Of a stretch of DNA of 64,000 bases, positions 46,314 through 57,302 are shown piece after piece. Position 1 is the first letter of the stretch, and each line of letters opens with the position of its first letter. The translations under genes and the position numbers were made by a program. The notes under the pieces were generated by a model. The model was not told where the DNA came from, did not search any database, and saw only the letters and a list, made by a program, of their open reading frames with translations. Origin of the DNA: Jaltomata sinuosa (Eukaryota > Streptophyta > Magnoliopsida > Solanales > Solanaceae); contig QJPP01000438.1 in the NCBI GenBank assembly GCA_003996215.1, positions 186,001 to 250,000 of the forward strand, given 5' to 3'.

Positions 46314-46441
46314 TTGGTTGGCTCGAGTACCACGCTTGGTATGGGTACCACGCCTAGTACAGGTATAACAAATGGTTGGCACAGGTACCACACCTGGTAC
46401 AGGTTACTATTTGGTTGGCTCGGGTACCACGCCTAGTACGA
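46314..46441 (+). repeat. GTACC-rich array (LARD1 3' LTR)
   Basis: About four units, unit number and order differing from the 5' LTR. Confidence 0.83.
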
Positions 46442-46582
46442 GTTTATTTTACTACATCATCACATTGGTATTGTTGTATTGCATTGCTTGGTATTGGTTC
46501 CGTGAGTGGACTAGGCTGTTTTTATTGAATTGTGATATTCAATGGTGGTCCTTGAGTGACCGGGAATCCTGTTATGTCTGTT

Positions 46583-46898
46583 GAGTTTGGTCTTGGTGTA
46601 GGCCGGGTTGTTATATCATGTTATGAGTTGGTCTTGGTGTAGGTCGGGTTATTATATCATGTTATGAGATTGGTCTTGGTGTAGGCCGGGTTATTATATC
46701 ATGTTAATTAGTAGGTCTTGGTGTAGACCGGGTCATCATGTTATTAGTTGGTCTTGGTGTAGGCTGGGTTGTTATATCATGTTATGAGATTGGTCTTGGT
46801 GTAGGTCGGGTTGTTATATCACGTTATTATTTGGTCTTGGTGTAGACCGGGTTATGATGTTAATTTATAGTTGGTCTTGGTGTAGACCGGGTTGTCAT
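46583..46898 (+). repeat. 42-bp minisatellite (LARD1 3' LTR)
   Basis: About seven to eight units of the GTCTTGGTGTAG repeat. Confidence 0.87.
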
Positions 46899-47656
46899 GT
46901 TAACACCTAGATATGTTAGGGGGAAACCGGGTGGGTCCGGACGATGTAAAAGAGGTTATGAGTTCACAATTTATTGTCATTAAGTGTACTAATGACGGTC
47001 AAGGTTTATTTGTGATTAATGAGGTAAAGATGGGTCTTGGGGTAGACCAGGTACCCAGTTGAACACTTAGGTGTGGTTAGAGGATCCTTGGAGGGTCCGG
47101 GTTTCGGGATTCGAAAGGGATTTAGATATAACTATGTTGTTGTCATTGCATGTGTCAATGGTTGCTAGGTGATTTCCATGTGATTGGTCAATTGGGATTA
47201 CGACAGAAAGTCTGGGGTTGTAGTCTGACTCTACTCTTGCTATACCTTTTTGGTATAGTCTGGTTGCAGAGTTGGTGATGTTTCACAAGTTCAGGATTGC
47301 GGTGATCTTCCAGCAGCTCCTACTTCCTTCTATGGTGGAAGTTGTGTCCATTTTATATATTAAGATCATCTTGTAGAAGCTCTTGTACCGGCTTAGACTA
47401 GGTTCTAGGGAGGTTGTTTCATATTGTAAATGTTTTCTGCAAATTCTTTAAGTCACTTATTTTTCTAAACTATTTGTAAAAAGGATTTCTCATGTATTTA
47501 AGGGACTTATTTAATGGTTTATTTTCTTTTACGCATTGCCTATTGGTTCGGGTGGTAAGGGTTCTTCTATCTAGGTGGATTAGAGTAGTTGCCCGCACGT
47601 TCAGGTAGTTGGGTCGTGGCAAAAAGCTGAATAAAATTCTGAGGTGTTACATTTAT

Positions 47657-48285
47657 GGGGATAAAATACTTACCTTAACAAAGAATTTTGGTGGAAAATC
47701 GATGGAGTTTTCCCAGAATTGCCACAGTACTCCTAAAGTGTTCTTGTGAAATAATGAATATTTTGGGGGAAGTTTCTACATTTACAGTGACTAACCCTGC
47801 AATAGCAGCCCAATCCTGCTATAGTGGCAGCCTCCCACTATAATGAAGTTGATCGACTTCGACTCCCGATATAGCTGGAATTTATCCATTATATCAGCAT
47901 CGTGGTAGTGGCCTGTCACCCTCTATAGTGCATGTGATGGAATAAAAACTCGGAAATCCTCCCAGTTTTGTCCATTTCACAATGCACCGTCAAACCATGA
48001 TGTCATAGATGAACCCCTTTATGTCAAGTTCGATATCAGGAGTTTTATTTACCTATATTTATTTCTGAAAAGTCCTACAGACTCCTAATGCCTTAGATAA
48101 TAGAATAGAAAGCTAAGATCTAATCATTTAACCCAATCCTTTCTCGGGTTTCCCTAGACCTCACCTTGCTCTGATTTCGTCCAAGACTAGCCTAGCTTGA
48201 AATTTTCAACTTCCAAATCCGAAAGGTTTCTAACCCAATTTCTTGCATGAATGGCTCACTTATAATGATATGAAGGGTCGTTACA
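47657..48285 (-). repeat. C LTR, copy 2, outer (5') part
   Basis: Resumes after the TTTAT duplication and ends AAGGGTCGTTACA at 48285, the minus-strand start TGTAACGACCC. The reverse complement is recognisably the start of an A-type LTR (GGGTTAGAAACC, GGGTTTCCCTAGACC on opposite strand). It carries a CTATAGTGG/CCCACTATA form of the palindrome cluster at 47815-47930, 355-470 bp inside the LTR 5' end, the same position as in family A. Confidence 0.85.
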
Positions 48286-49403
48286 TGCCTAAAGTTCCTA
48301 CCCTTGTATTATTTCCTAGTCAATCCTATTTTAACTTTTTATCCCTTTTCTTGGAAACCACGTTTTACACCTTATCCTTGTAGTTGCCCCTATCTTTTGG
48401 CACCCTACCTCCATAAGATCTATTCACATGAAAATATAGGCTCAAAGCCTAAGTTTGGGGGGTTATTTCATTCTAAATTAAATATGTAGGCTAAGCACCT
48501 AAGTTTTATGGTGCAATGCTTGAAAGGATGAATCTATGCTAAAAGCCTAAGTTTGGGGGTAGCATATCTTTAAAAATGAGTTGAAGATGTGGAAGTTATT
48601 CTAAAAATGTTGAAAAGGTTAAAAAAAAGGGGGATAAAAGAGGAAAATAAATGTTACCCTCCTTGTTAGTATGGAAAAAAACACAAATATAGAGAATTTG
48701 GAATGGATGAACACTAAGTGAGAATAAGGGAAAACATGGGAGTGTTTTGAATGGAGAATAAGGTTGAAAAGTAGGAAAGAGATGTGTTTTGAACTGACAA
48801 GTGCTAGCATTTAAGAATGTCTTAAGTCACTTAATCCTTAAAGATTCCCTTCCTTTACCCAAAGCCACCATGATTACCTACAAGCCCTAGTTAATTCTGA
48901 GCCTTGTATTTCTATATTAGTAGCGAACGACATAAAGAGAAAACATATGGTTCTACTAGCATGCATGTGAACATCTTTGTGAGAGTGAGAGCTAATTCTT
49001 CTTATTGTGACATCCCATTTGTATTGAATTACATGACTTGAGTGTGGGATTCTTCCTTTGATTGTGAGGGTACTTCAACCTCGAGTTGAGTAGCGGGTTT
49101 CACTCTCAATTAGGAGAAATGAACTAGATAAGTTTTATAGTGAAACAGAGTGAGTTTGAAAGGTCTAGTGTCAAGACTCAAAAAGCTGAGCATTTTGTTT
49201 TAAATTGTGAATTGCATCTTCTTGAAATGAAATGGAACTTTTGAAAAGAGTATGGAATGTTTACTTGCCTTGAGCTAAGCATTGGTACCAATTGAATTAA
49301 GTTCATTTGTTTGAGTTGATGTTTGGTCTTAGTGAAGTCTTTTATTGATGAGTAATTTCCTTGATTGATATGAATGCTTTCAATTACTTGAGGACAAGTA
49401 ATA
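48286..49403 (+). other. L0 internal region, 3' part, non-coding
   Basis: This holds three near-repeats of GCCTAAGTTTGGGGG or a shorter form (48448-48463, 48495-48510, 48545-48560), typical of the 3' region of Athila/Tat-like elements, and no long frame. It begins with TGCCT, matching 22390-22394 on the other side of the C element. I infer that it is the continuation of L0, giving L0 an internal region of only about 1.8 kb. Pure A/T-rich stretches occur around 48610-48640. Confidence 0.55.
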
Positions 49404-49419
49404 GTTTAAGTTTGGGGTT
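49404..49419 (+). promoter_or_regulatory. Polypurine tract of L0
   Basis: AGTTTAAGTTTGGGGTT immediately before the LTR start TGATAAG, the usual arrangement in Athila/Tat elements. Confidence 0.7.
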
Positions 49420-49844
49420 TGATAAGTTGGTATTTTACCAATTCATTGGTCCCTCAAGAACTGTAATGACCTATTAGTCATTATTAGAAGTCACTTCATT
49501 ATGGATGAGCTATTCATGTGAAGAACGGGTTAGAAAAACTTTCGGGTTGGGGAGTTTGAAATTTTGGGCTAGGCTAGTCTCAGATGAATTTTGAGTGAGG
49601 TAAGGTCTAGGGAAATCCGGGAAAGGATTGGGTAAAATTTCTAAGGTTGATCTAGATTTCCTTTTAGCTAAGATGTTAGGGAGTTCGTAGGAATTATTGG
49701 ATGTGAATTCGGGTTAGTAGAACTCCCGATATCAAAGTTGACGTGAAAGTGTTGGTTTGAAACGTCAAGGATTTAAAGTATGTTATAAAATGGGCAATTT
49801 TGGGGGATTTCCTGAGGTTCTATTCCATGTCAACCATTATAGAA

Positions 49845-49945
49845 GTTTACACTGTATGATAATGATGACTGCTATAGCAAAGAAACTCCACTATAGCAAG
49901 CGGTTACCGCTATGGCGGTGCCGCTATAGCGGGATGACGAGACCA
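49845..49945. repeat. CCGCTATAGCGG cluster (LARD2 5' LTR)
   Basis: About five copies, including GCCGCTATAGCGGGA near 49919-49933. Confidence 0.87.
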
Positions 49946-50891
49946 GAAAATCCAAAATCGGGTTTTATAATTTCATTCTCTCCTCTTCAGTTTCAAAACA
50001 TATGAGGGTTACTCCAAAAACCCTTTTAGACTGCCCCAAAGTTTGGAAGACATGGGGAGGGGAGATTTTGCCTAAAGAAGGGCAAAACCATAGATTTGGG
50101 CTTGTTCTCCATCAGGAATTGCATCCATGGAGCCAGATTCTTATTGTTCAGACCTTTACAGCTGATACTAGACATCCAGGTAGGCTAGGTTTAGTTGAGT
50201 AGCTGTAAACCTGTATTATGTTGTGTATTATTGTGTAGAATGATTGGAGGATTCATGCTTAGGCCTTTTGGCACAGAGTTTGCAGGAATATTGTATTGCC
50301 TGGCTGGATAATTTAAATGGGAATGCAGGTGTTAGGGTAATGTGTTTCATTCTAGCATGTTTATATTTGTTAATTGGTGGGTGATATTAGAATCCAGGAA
50401 AACTAGATGGTTGGGTAGGTTAAGGGAACCAGAATTATTGTGAACAAGTAAGTGGCTGGTTATAGTGGGCTTTGGGAATAATTTGATTAAAGGAAATATG
50501 ATAAAACAGGAAGGGTTGGAGTCTCAATGTTAAGGGATGTTATCCCTGCACTGTGCTTGTCTTTAAAGAAGGGTCTCAGAACTGATGTAGCGACAGTACA
50601 TGTGTGTTTTTCTAGGTGGTAAATGGGGAATTAGTCTTTGGACAGGATATGAATGTTTGGTTATGAACCCGGTCATTGGGTAGGTGATGGTTATTGTTTT
50701 CCCGATGCAAATATGTGTTCATGTAACTGAATATTAGTATTGTACGTGCATTGCATGCTTAGGGAATGGAATTGTGAATGTCTAATTAGCTGGGTGTTAA
50801 TTATGTGAAATGAACTTGCTTTGGTTGCTTGTAGGTTTACAAGTGTGTTTTGTTCTTTAAATTTTGACTTGTTGGATTGTGTGTGATATTT

Positions 50892-51074
50892 GGTTAGCTC
50901 GGATACCATGCCATGTACAGGAAACATATTGGTTAGCTCGGGTACCACACTTGGTATGGGATACATATTAGTTGGCTCGAGTACCACGCCTGGTATGGGA
51001 TACTTATTGGTTGGCTCGGGTACCATGCCTGGTATAGGTTCTATTATGGTTTAATAGGGTACCACGCCTAGTAC
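50892..51074 (+). repeat. GTACC-rich array (LARD2 5' LTR)
   Basis: Five units of about 37 bp based on GGTTGGCTCGGGTACCACGC. The first base pairs of each unit are best conserved. Confidence 0.87.
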
Positions 51075-51959
51075 GGGATTAATTGCTATATGTGTGATGG
51101 TTTCTTAAGTGAATCGGGTTTAGTTGTTGATGATGTTCATTTCATGTTGGTTCCTTGAGTGAACCGGGTTTATCTGTTGGTAATGTTCATTACATGTTGG
51201 TTTTATGAGAGGGCTGAGATTTAGTATTACTTGTTGCATATTGGTCCATAAGAGGCCGAATAGTTATACCTAAATATGGGGTTGGTCCTGTGCAGATTGG
51301 GAATTTCTTGTTGAACACTTAGGAATTGTCTTAGGGATCCTTGGGAGGTTCGGGTAGCTTGCATGCTGTGACACAATATTATGTAGTTTGGTTACTTGCA
51401 TAGTTGGGTGTGACTTAAAAGGGTTGTTGGGTTCGATTGTGGACTAGGGATCTTATTGGTAGTCATATGGACTTGGTTATTTCATATTGTTGGGTAATAT
51501 TTGGTTAAGGTCATACCCTTGCTATTTCCTATTTTGGGTAAGAGTTACAGGCTAGTTAGCAAAGATGTCTGGGCTAGTTGGTCACAAGACTTAGGGATTG
51601 TGAGGCGTATTGCGTGATGGCATCAAGATGGGTGAACTTGGAGGGCCTAAGGTTCCTAGGGAGTCGGGTTTGACTGGGTTAGTGAGACAAGGTTAGTATT
51701 TTGTGAGAGCCTGAACCGGCGGGATGTCAAGGGTAAGGAACCTTAGGGGTAGAATATGCAGAACTCGCAGGTAGTCCATCATTTGGTTAAGGGCTAAGAG
51801 TCAAGGTGGTTGACTTAGGATCTTACCTTGGGTCAGGGTGGTAATCAAGGTTTTGTAGGTTGACTCTCAACTGGCTAGCAGGGGTGGATAGTAAACCTGA
51901 TTATTGAGACTAGAACCACTTAGGTGCTTATAGTGGTTGGTAGGATGAGTGACTAGGGA

Positions 51960-52090
51960 ACTCCCAGTGTTAAGTGTGACTTGGGAAGTCCCAATGTTAA
52001 GTGTGACTTAGGAAGTCCTAGTGTTAAGTGTAACTTGGGAAGACCTCGTGTTATGTGTGACTTGGAAAGTCCTAGTGTTATGTGTGACCA
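51960..52090 (+). repeat. 28-bp tandem array (LARD2 5' LTR)
   Basis: About five units of GTGTGACTTGGGAAGTCC plus AATGTTAA, related to the 25-bp array of LARD1. Confidence 0.85.
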
Positions 52091-52716
52091 TTTGGTTATG
52101 ACCAGGATAGAATGGTGGAAGGGCTCCAAGGGGTGGAGTTGACAGCGGAACGGGGTAGGAAGACTTGGGATAGACCGTTCAGGTTGTAGCGATAATAGTA
52201 CTAAAGTAAAGGTGGATGGTGAAAGATTGGACTTTTTTGTATCTTATTGCATATTTTCTCTTGATTTCTTATATGATGGTATATGATGGATTCAGGTCGA
52301 CCGATGATGCCTACCAGTATGTGTTGTTTGTACTGATACTACTCTTACTATACCTTTTTGGGTATAGTCTGGTTGCATGATCAGTGATGTTTCATATGTA
52401 CAGGACGATGGTGATCTCTAACAACTTCTACTCTTTGTTTCCATGGTGGAAGTTGTGTCTTCTTTTCGTACTTGTATTTTCTCCTGTAGAGCTCTTATAC
52501 TTGTTCAGACTAGTTCCTAGGGAGGTTTGTATTTAAGTTAACAAGGTTTTCCTATATTTAAATTTTGTAATGTTTTCTTTTTAATATTAAAAGGGTTATT
52601 TTCTCCTGTTTTACTCAATTTTTCTGCATTTACCTGTTGGATCAGGTGGTAAGGGTTCTCCTATCTAGGTGCATAGAGTAGGTTCCCACACAGTCCGATA
52701 GTTGGATCGTGACAAA

Positions 52717-52729
52717 TGGTATCAGAGCC
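52717..52729 (+). promoter_or_regulatory. Primer-binding site of LARD2, tRNA-iMet
   Basis: TGGTATCAGAGCC, intact, two bases after the LTR. Confidence 0.93.
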
Positions 52730-54856
52730 TAGGTTACCGATCTCCCAGTACAAGAGCAAATGTTGAATAGAGCCTTGCAAATTAGTGTGTTGATATCCAC
52801 ATCAAATCTTTGGGGAGCTACGAAGCATTCTAGGAATCATCTTTTGTATTTCATTCCTTTTCTATGGATTGTTATTTGTTGGTATGGGTTGAGTCCAATT
52901 GGTATCTCAACAAGGCAAAGGATGTTATTTGACTCCGGTTGTAATGACACCAGTAATAGAAGTTGGAACCGGGAAAGTTCCAATTGGTATCTATCCTTAG
53001 AAGGTTGTAGTAAGGCATGGATGATTGACTAACAGTCATCCATGGGGAAAATAAAGAGTAGTAGATGTGGCTTGAATTATGCTGAAACTTAAAGCTTGAA
53101 ATTATATGTGTTGCAATACTTATATGACTGTAATGGTTGGTGTGTAATTAATTGCCTTACTGTGAACATTTTTGGCCTGGGAGTAGTAATAACTTCATTA
53201 TTGCGTGCTTTGGTTAGTGATAAATTTCTATGTGTCTTGAATTGAAATTTTGTATTACATTTCAAATAAGGCTTATCATTAGTTAAGATGGTAAGGGAAC
53301 AAGACTTGTGACTATGGGAAAACTCCAATTTCAGGACAGTCGGGTTGGTTGGGAACCATGGGAAAAGGGGGGGTCATTCTTGTATGATAGCAGGAATGTG
53401 TTATTGTGAACAGTTTTCCCTTGCAATTCGTAGTTGATTTGATGATAAAGTGATGCTAAGTTTCAAACTATGCAGTGCTGGGGTTGGTCTTGGGGTTATA
53501 TTTAATACCATGATGCGATTTTAGGGGTTAACATTGATAACAGGAAAAGGGAGAATGGGTGAATTTTGCAAAACATGGTAAATTTTTTGGGCTGCTTCTA
53601 TTGGGGGTCGCCATAGCAGTATGCAAGCCGCTATAGCGAGAGGGGCAGGGTAGAATCCATGTCCTATTTTCCCATGTTTGTTTTCATTCCCGTGTTGTTT
53701 TAAGTTGCTAGTTGAGCTGCGAGCTATTACATGAATTATAAAAGTTAGCATCCACATTCGACAAAAAAGAAGGGTAGATATAGTGGCCCGAGGCATAAGG
53801 GTTATTGGCTTGATGTGGGTGATGTTTCCTTCTTGAGGTAACCTATTCATATTTGAACATCAGAACTTATTTGATGTGGTGGTTTTTACCCTTGATTGAC
53901 TAACTACTTACACTGTAATGGTAATGTGTAGTTAGTGAGGAAACCGTGAGATTTGGTGGGACCGAGTCTTTTGGTATAGGTAAAATTGTGATTGTCTATT
54001 GGTAGGAATATTCACTCATGTAGTATTTTGCAAAATGACCCATAATTGGCTGAGTAGTGTTGTACATTGCTCGTAGGCTTATTTTTAAGAGTGATCACTG
54101 GCTGATAGTAGCCCTTGAAAGGGGTATATAGAAATTATGAAGAATGTTGAAATAATTCGGCTTGTTTGCGGTCGGTAATCCTTAGTAGTAGGGTCGGTTG
54201 AGGGAGTGTGGTTAGTAAATGGGTTTTTGATCAGTCATGTCTCTCTTGTTGACCATGATAATACCCAGTGTTATTGCTCTTTGAGTGGTGGAGGTGTGCT
54301 AGTTATAGCCTCTGTTAGGGGTGTAAGTGCCCGGGTAGAATTCTCCCTAGTATGAGAGTTGACAAAAAGCACGGGCTAGGTTGAGTTCTAATGGAATTTT
54401 GGGGTTGTGTGATTTAAAGACGCCTGGTGTCTCGGGGTGTAGTGTTTGATGGAAGTAGAGCGATATTATGATAGGCAAGGGACCTAGTACTTTGTAGAAA
54501 ACTTTTAGAATGGATTTCAGGTTAGTAGAACTCTGGGATAGCATTTAACGTAAAGGGGTAATCTAACTAGTCTCGTCAATCCAAGACATGAAAGCGGAAT
54601 CACAACTGTCAAAGTAAGTAGGTCAATGCCAATGAAAAAAAACTACAGCTCGGAGGAAGGAATTCCTTGATAGAGTAGGATCGAATAAATTTTTTGATTG
54701 AGTTAGGTACACCGAGGGTTTTGAAAGTTTTGGTGGTTCGCGTAAGGTTATGATTATGCTGTCATGGCAGAGCATAAGGTGCAAGGGGCAGGCTCATTCT
54801 TTTTCTTTCGCCTTAGAGATCATTCAGGGATAAACGATGGGTAAATTTGTATCTGT
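52730..54856 (+). other. LARD2 internal region, non-coding
   Basis: About 2.1 kb, collinear with 42876-44881, with no domain-bearing frame. It has two decayed CCGCTATAGCG words at 53608-53640. The conserved blocks shared with LARD1, despite absence of coding, suggest cis-acting functions such as packaging or dimerisation. The end GATGGGTAAATTTGTATCTGT stands where a polypurine tract is expected and is equally purine-poor in both elements. Confidence 0.85.
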
Positions 54857-55224
54857 TGTAATGACTTATTCAGTCGTTATTAGAAGTCACCTCATTATAG
54901 ATGAGCTATTCGTGAGAAGAACGGGTTAGAAAAACTTTTGGGTTGAGGAGTTGGAAATTTTAGGCTAGGCTAGTCTCGGATGAATCCTGAGGGAGGTAAG
55001 GTCTAGGGAAACCCAGGAAAGGATTGGGTAAAATGTCTAAGTTTGAGCTTGATTTTGTTTTAGCTAAGATGTTAGGGAGTTCATAGGACTTTTTGGAAGC
55101 GAATTTAGGTGAGTAGAACTCCCAATATTGAAGTTGACGTAAAAGGGTTGGTTTGGAATGTCAAGGATTTGAAGTGTGTTGTTAAATAGGCAATTTAGGG
55201 GATTTACCGAGGTTTTATTCCATG

Positions 55225-55395
55225 TCAACCACTATAGAAGTTGACACTGCATGAAGGTGATGACCACTATAGAAGCAAAATTCTCGCTATAGCGGAAGTC
55301 AAAATGGTCAACTCCGCTATAGTGGGTGGCTACTGCTATGGCGGTGCCGCTATGGCTGTGCCGCTATAGCAGGATTAGGCTACTATAGCAGGATG
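55225..55395. repeat. CCGCTATAGCGG cluster (LARD2 3' LTR)
   Basis: About eight copies, more than in the 5' LTR of the same element, so the cluster expands or contracts between LTRs. Confidence 0.88.
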
Positions 55396-56274
55396 ACAGG
55401 ACCAGAAAACCCAGAATTGGGTTTTATAATTTTATTCTCTCCTCTTCAGTTTCAAAACATACGAGGGTTACTCTAAAAACCCTCCTAGACTGCCCCAAAG
55501 CTTAGGAGCCATGGGGAAGGGAGATTTCGACTAAAGAAGGGCGAAACCATGGATTTCGGACTTTTTCTCCCTCAGGAATCGCATCCACAGATCCAGATTC
55601 TTATTGTTCAGACCTCTACAGCTGATTCTTGGCATCTAGGTAGACTAGGTTTAATTGAGTAGTTGTAGACCTGTATTCTCTTGCGTATTATTATGTAGAA
55701 TGACGGGAGGATTCATGCTTAGGCCTTCGGACATGTAGTTTGAAGGAATATAGTATTGCCTGGCTGGATGATTGAAATGAGAATGGGGGTGTTAGGGTAA
55801 TGTGTTTCATTCTGGGTTGTTTATATTTGTTAATTGGTGGGTGATGTTAGAATCTAGGAAAACCAGATGGTTGGGTAGGTTCGGGGAACCAGAATTATTG
55901 TGAACAAGTAAGTGGCTGGTTATAGTGGGCTTTGGGAAAAATTCAATTAAAGGAAATGGGATAAAATATGAAGGGTTAGAGTCTCAATGTTAAGGGATGT
56001 TGTCCGCACACTGTGCTTGTCTTTAAAGAAGGGTCTCAGAACTGATGTGGCGACTATACATGTGTGTCTAGGGGGTAAATCGGGAATTAGTCTTCGGACA
56101 GGATATGAATGTTGGGTTATGAACCCAGTCATTGGGTAGGTGATGGTTGTTGTTTTCCCAATGCAAATATGTGTTCATGTAATTGTAGCTTAGTATTGTA
56201 CGTGCATTGCATGCTTGGGGATTGGAATTGTGAATGTCTAATTAGTCGGGTGTTAATTATGTGAAATGAACTTG

Positions 56275-57229
56275 GAGCCTGTTTGGCCTAGCGGTTGAAA
56301 AATAGCTTATTTTAAGAAGCACTTTCATAAAACAGCTCTTCAGAAAAGTGCTTTTGAAAAAAAAAATTGTGTTTGGCTAATTCATTTAAAAAGTTCTTTT
56401 GATAAACAGATTGTGTTTGGCTAATCTTTTTCTAAAAGTGCTTTTGAGAGACAAATTACGAAAAGGGCAGGTATAAATAGACTTTTACTATTAAGATTAT
56501 TTTATCGACAGAAATTATTTTAAATATCTATAATAAAAATTTTAATTATATTAATTGTTTGTTTGTGTTAATAGTATAGGAATAAGTGATTTTTTAACAC
56601 ATACACTTTCACTTGTAAGATAATATAATATTTTGTTTGTTGCATAAATAATCTAATAATATCTAATTTAAAATATTAAATAGTATTGACGATTGTTATT
56701 TTTGTTTTGTTATTATCCTTATTTACAAAAGTAAAACTTTCACAATTACTAAAATTTATATGTAAATTAATATAAATAAATGAGAAAATTATTTTATTGG
56801 AACCTTTTTTCTAAGTTCACTAGCATATTCAACGCTTACCTAATATAAACATAAAATAATATATATAAAATATAAAATAAAAATATATAAAATATAAAAT
56901 AAAATAAAGAACTTATGGTATAAGAATGAAAAATAAAATTTTTAAATAAAACTTAATCAAATTTATGAAATATGATAATTATTTAACAAGGGATATACAG
57001 GTAAATATGTATAAATGATAGAGATATTTTTGTCTTGAAAAAAATAATTTTATGATTCTGCTTAAAAAGCAAAAAATTTTCGCTTCTTCCCAACAACAGA
57101 AAAACTGCTTCTGCTTCTGTTTAAAAACAGTTTTGGTAGTTAGTCAAACACTTTGTTTTGACCAAAAAAAACACTTTTTTCTAAAAATAAGCACTTTTTT
57201 GCCTCCCAACCGCTAGGCCAAACAAGCTC
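56275..57229. mobile_element. MITE, 955 bp, with 23-bp terminal inverted repeats
   Basis: Left end GAGCCTGTTTGGCCTAGC and the reverse complement of the right end GAGCTTGTTTGGCCTAGC pair over 23 bp with one mismatch. The interior is strongly A/T-rich with no frame. The flanking triplet TTG (56272-56274 and 57230-57232) occurs once in the empty site of the LARD2 5' LTR (50816-50818), which gives direct proof of insertion. A three-base duplication suggests a PIF/Harbinger-type transposase, but TTG is not the usual TWA, so I leave the superfamily open. Confidence 0.92.
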
Positions 57230-57302
57230 TTGGTTTGGTTGCTTGTGGGTTTATAAGTGTGTTTTGTTCTTTAAATATTGACTTTTTTGATTGTGTAAGA
57301 CA

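Larger units (their letters stand above)
39609..47621 (+). mobile_element. LARD1: complete non-coding LTR retrotransposon, target duplication AAAAG
   Basis: Two direct A-family LTRs (39609-42860 and 44882-47621) bound a 2.0-kb internal region with a tRNA-iMet primer site but no gag or pol frame. AAAAG flanks both sides (39604-39608, 47622-47626), and the interrupted B LTR continues beyond. It fits the large retrotransposon derivative class, which must borrow proteins. The C element, with related LTR ends, the same palindrome cluster and the same primer type, is the natural candidate for the helper lineage. Confidence 0.95.
44882..47621 (+). repeat. LARD1 3' LTR, with a deletion of about 540 bp
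   Basis: TGTAATGACCGGG at 44882 to GGGTCGTGGCA at 47621. Compared with the 5' LTR it lacks the segment corresponding to about 41925-42462 (junction near 47224), including the 25-bp array. Its palindrome cluster is at 45240-45375, GTACC array at 46314-46441 and 42-bp array at 46583-46898. A perfect hairpin, CTATACCTTTTTGGTATAG, lies at about 47240-47258. Confidence 0.93.
37669..47651 (-). mobile_element. Solo B LTR with target duplication TTTAT, split by LARD1
   Basis: B LTR sequence at 37669-39608 and 47627-47651, about 1.97 kb in all, starts TATCATGCCCC (TG end mutated) and ends TGAGGTGTTACA. It is flanked by TTTAT on both sides (37664-37668, 47652-47656), and C LTR sequence resumes immediately after. 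No B internal sequence is present, so this copy recombined to a solo LTR, while the sister copy (27540 onward) kept its 3' LTR and internal region. The palindrome cluster is at 39230-39560. Confidence 0.93.
22395..48285 (-). mobile_element. C element (Tekay/Del-like), 3'-truncated, internally duplicated and nested
   Basis: The minus-strand order from the right is 5' LTR (48285 back to 36106, interrupted), degenerate primer site, gag, protease, then a junction. A second, leftmost copy carries LTR part, gag, protease, RT and RNase H, and ends at about 22395. Integrase and the 3' LTR are missing. Candidate five-base duplications TGCCT flank the whole (22390-22394 and 48286-48290). A 10.1-kb block made of C plus nested B is duplicated in tandem (24115-34249, then from 34250). 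C LTRs share ends, GGTACC arrays and the CCGCTATAGCGG cluster with family A. Confidence 0.75.
49462..52714 (+). repeat. LARD2 5' LTR
   Basis: TGTAATGACC to GGATCGTGACA at 52714, 3,253 bp. Palindrome cluster 49845-49945, GTACC array 50892-51074, 28-bp array 51960-52090. Hairpin ACTATACC-TTTTTG-GGTATAGT at about 52347-52368. Confidence 0.93.

Noticed and set aside
48304..48489. 61-codon frame with Pro/Tyr-rich start as a small secreted protein
   Set aside because: It lies in the non-coding 3' region of L0 next to polypurine-like repeats, with no supporting signal or homolog that I recognise.
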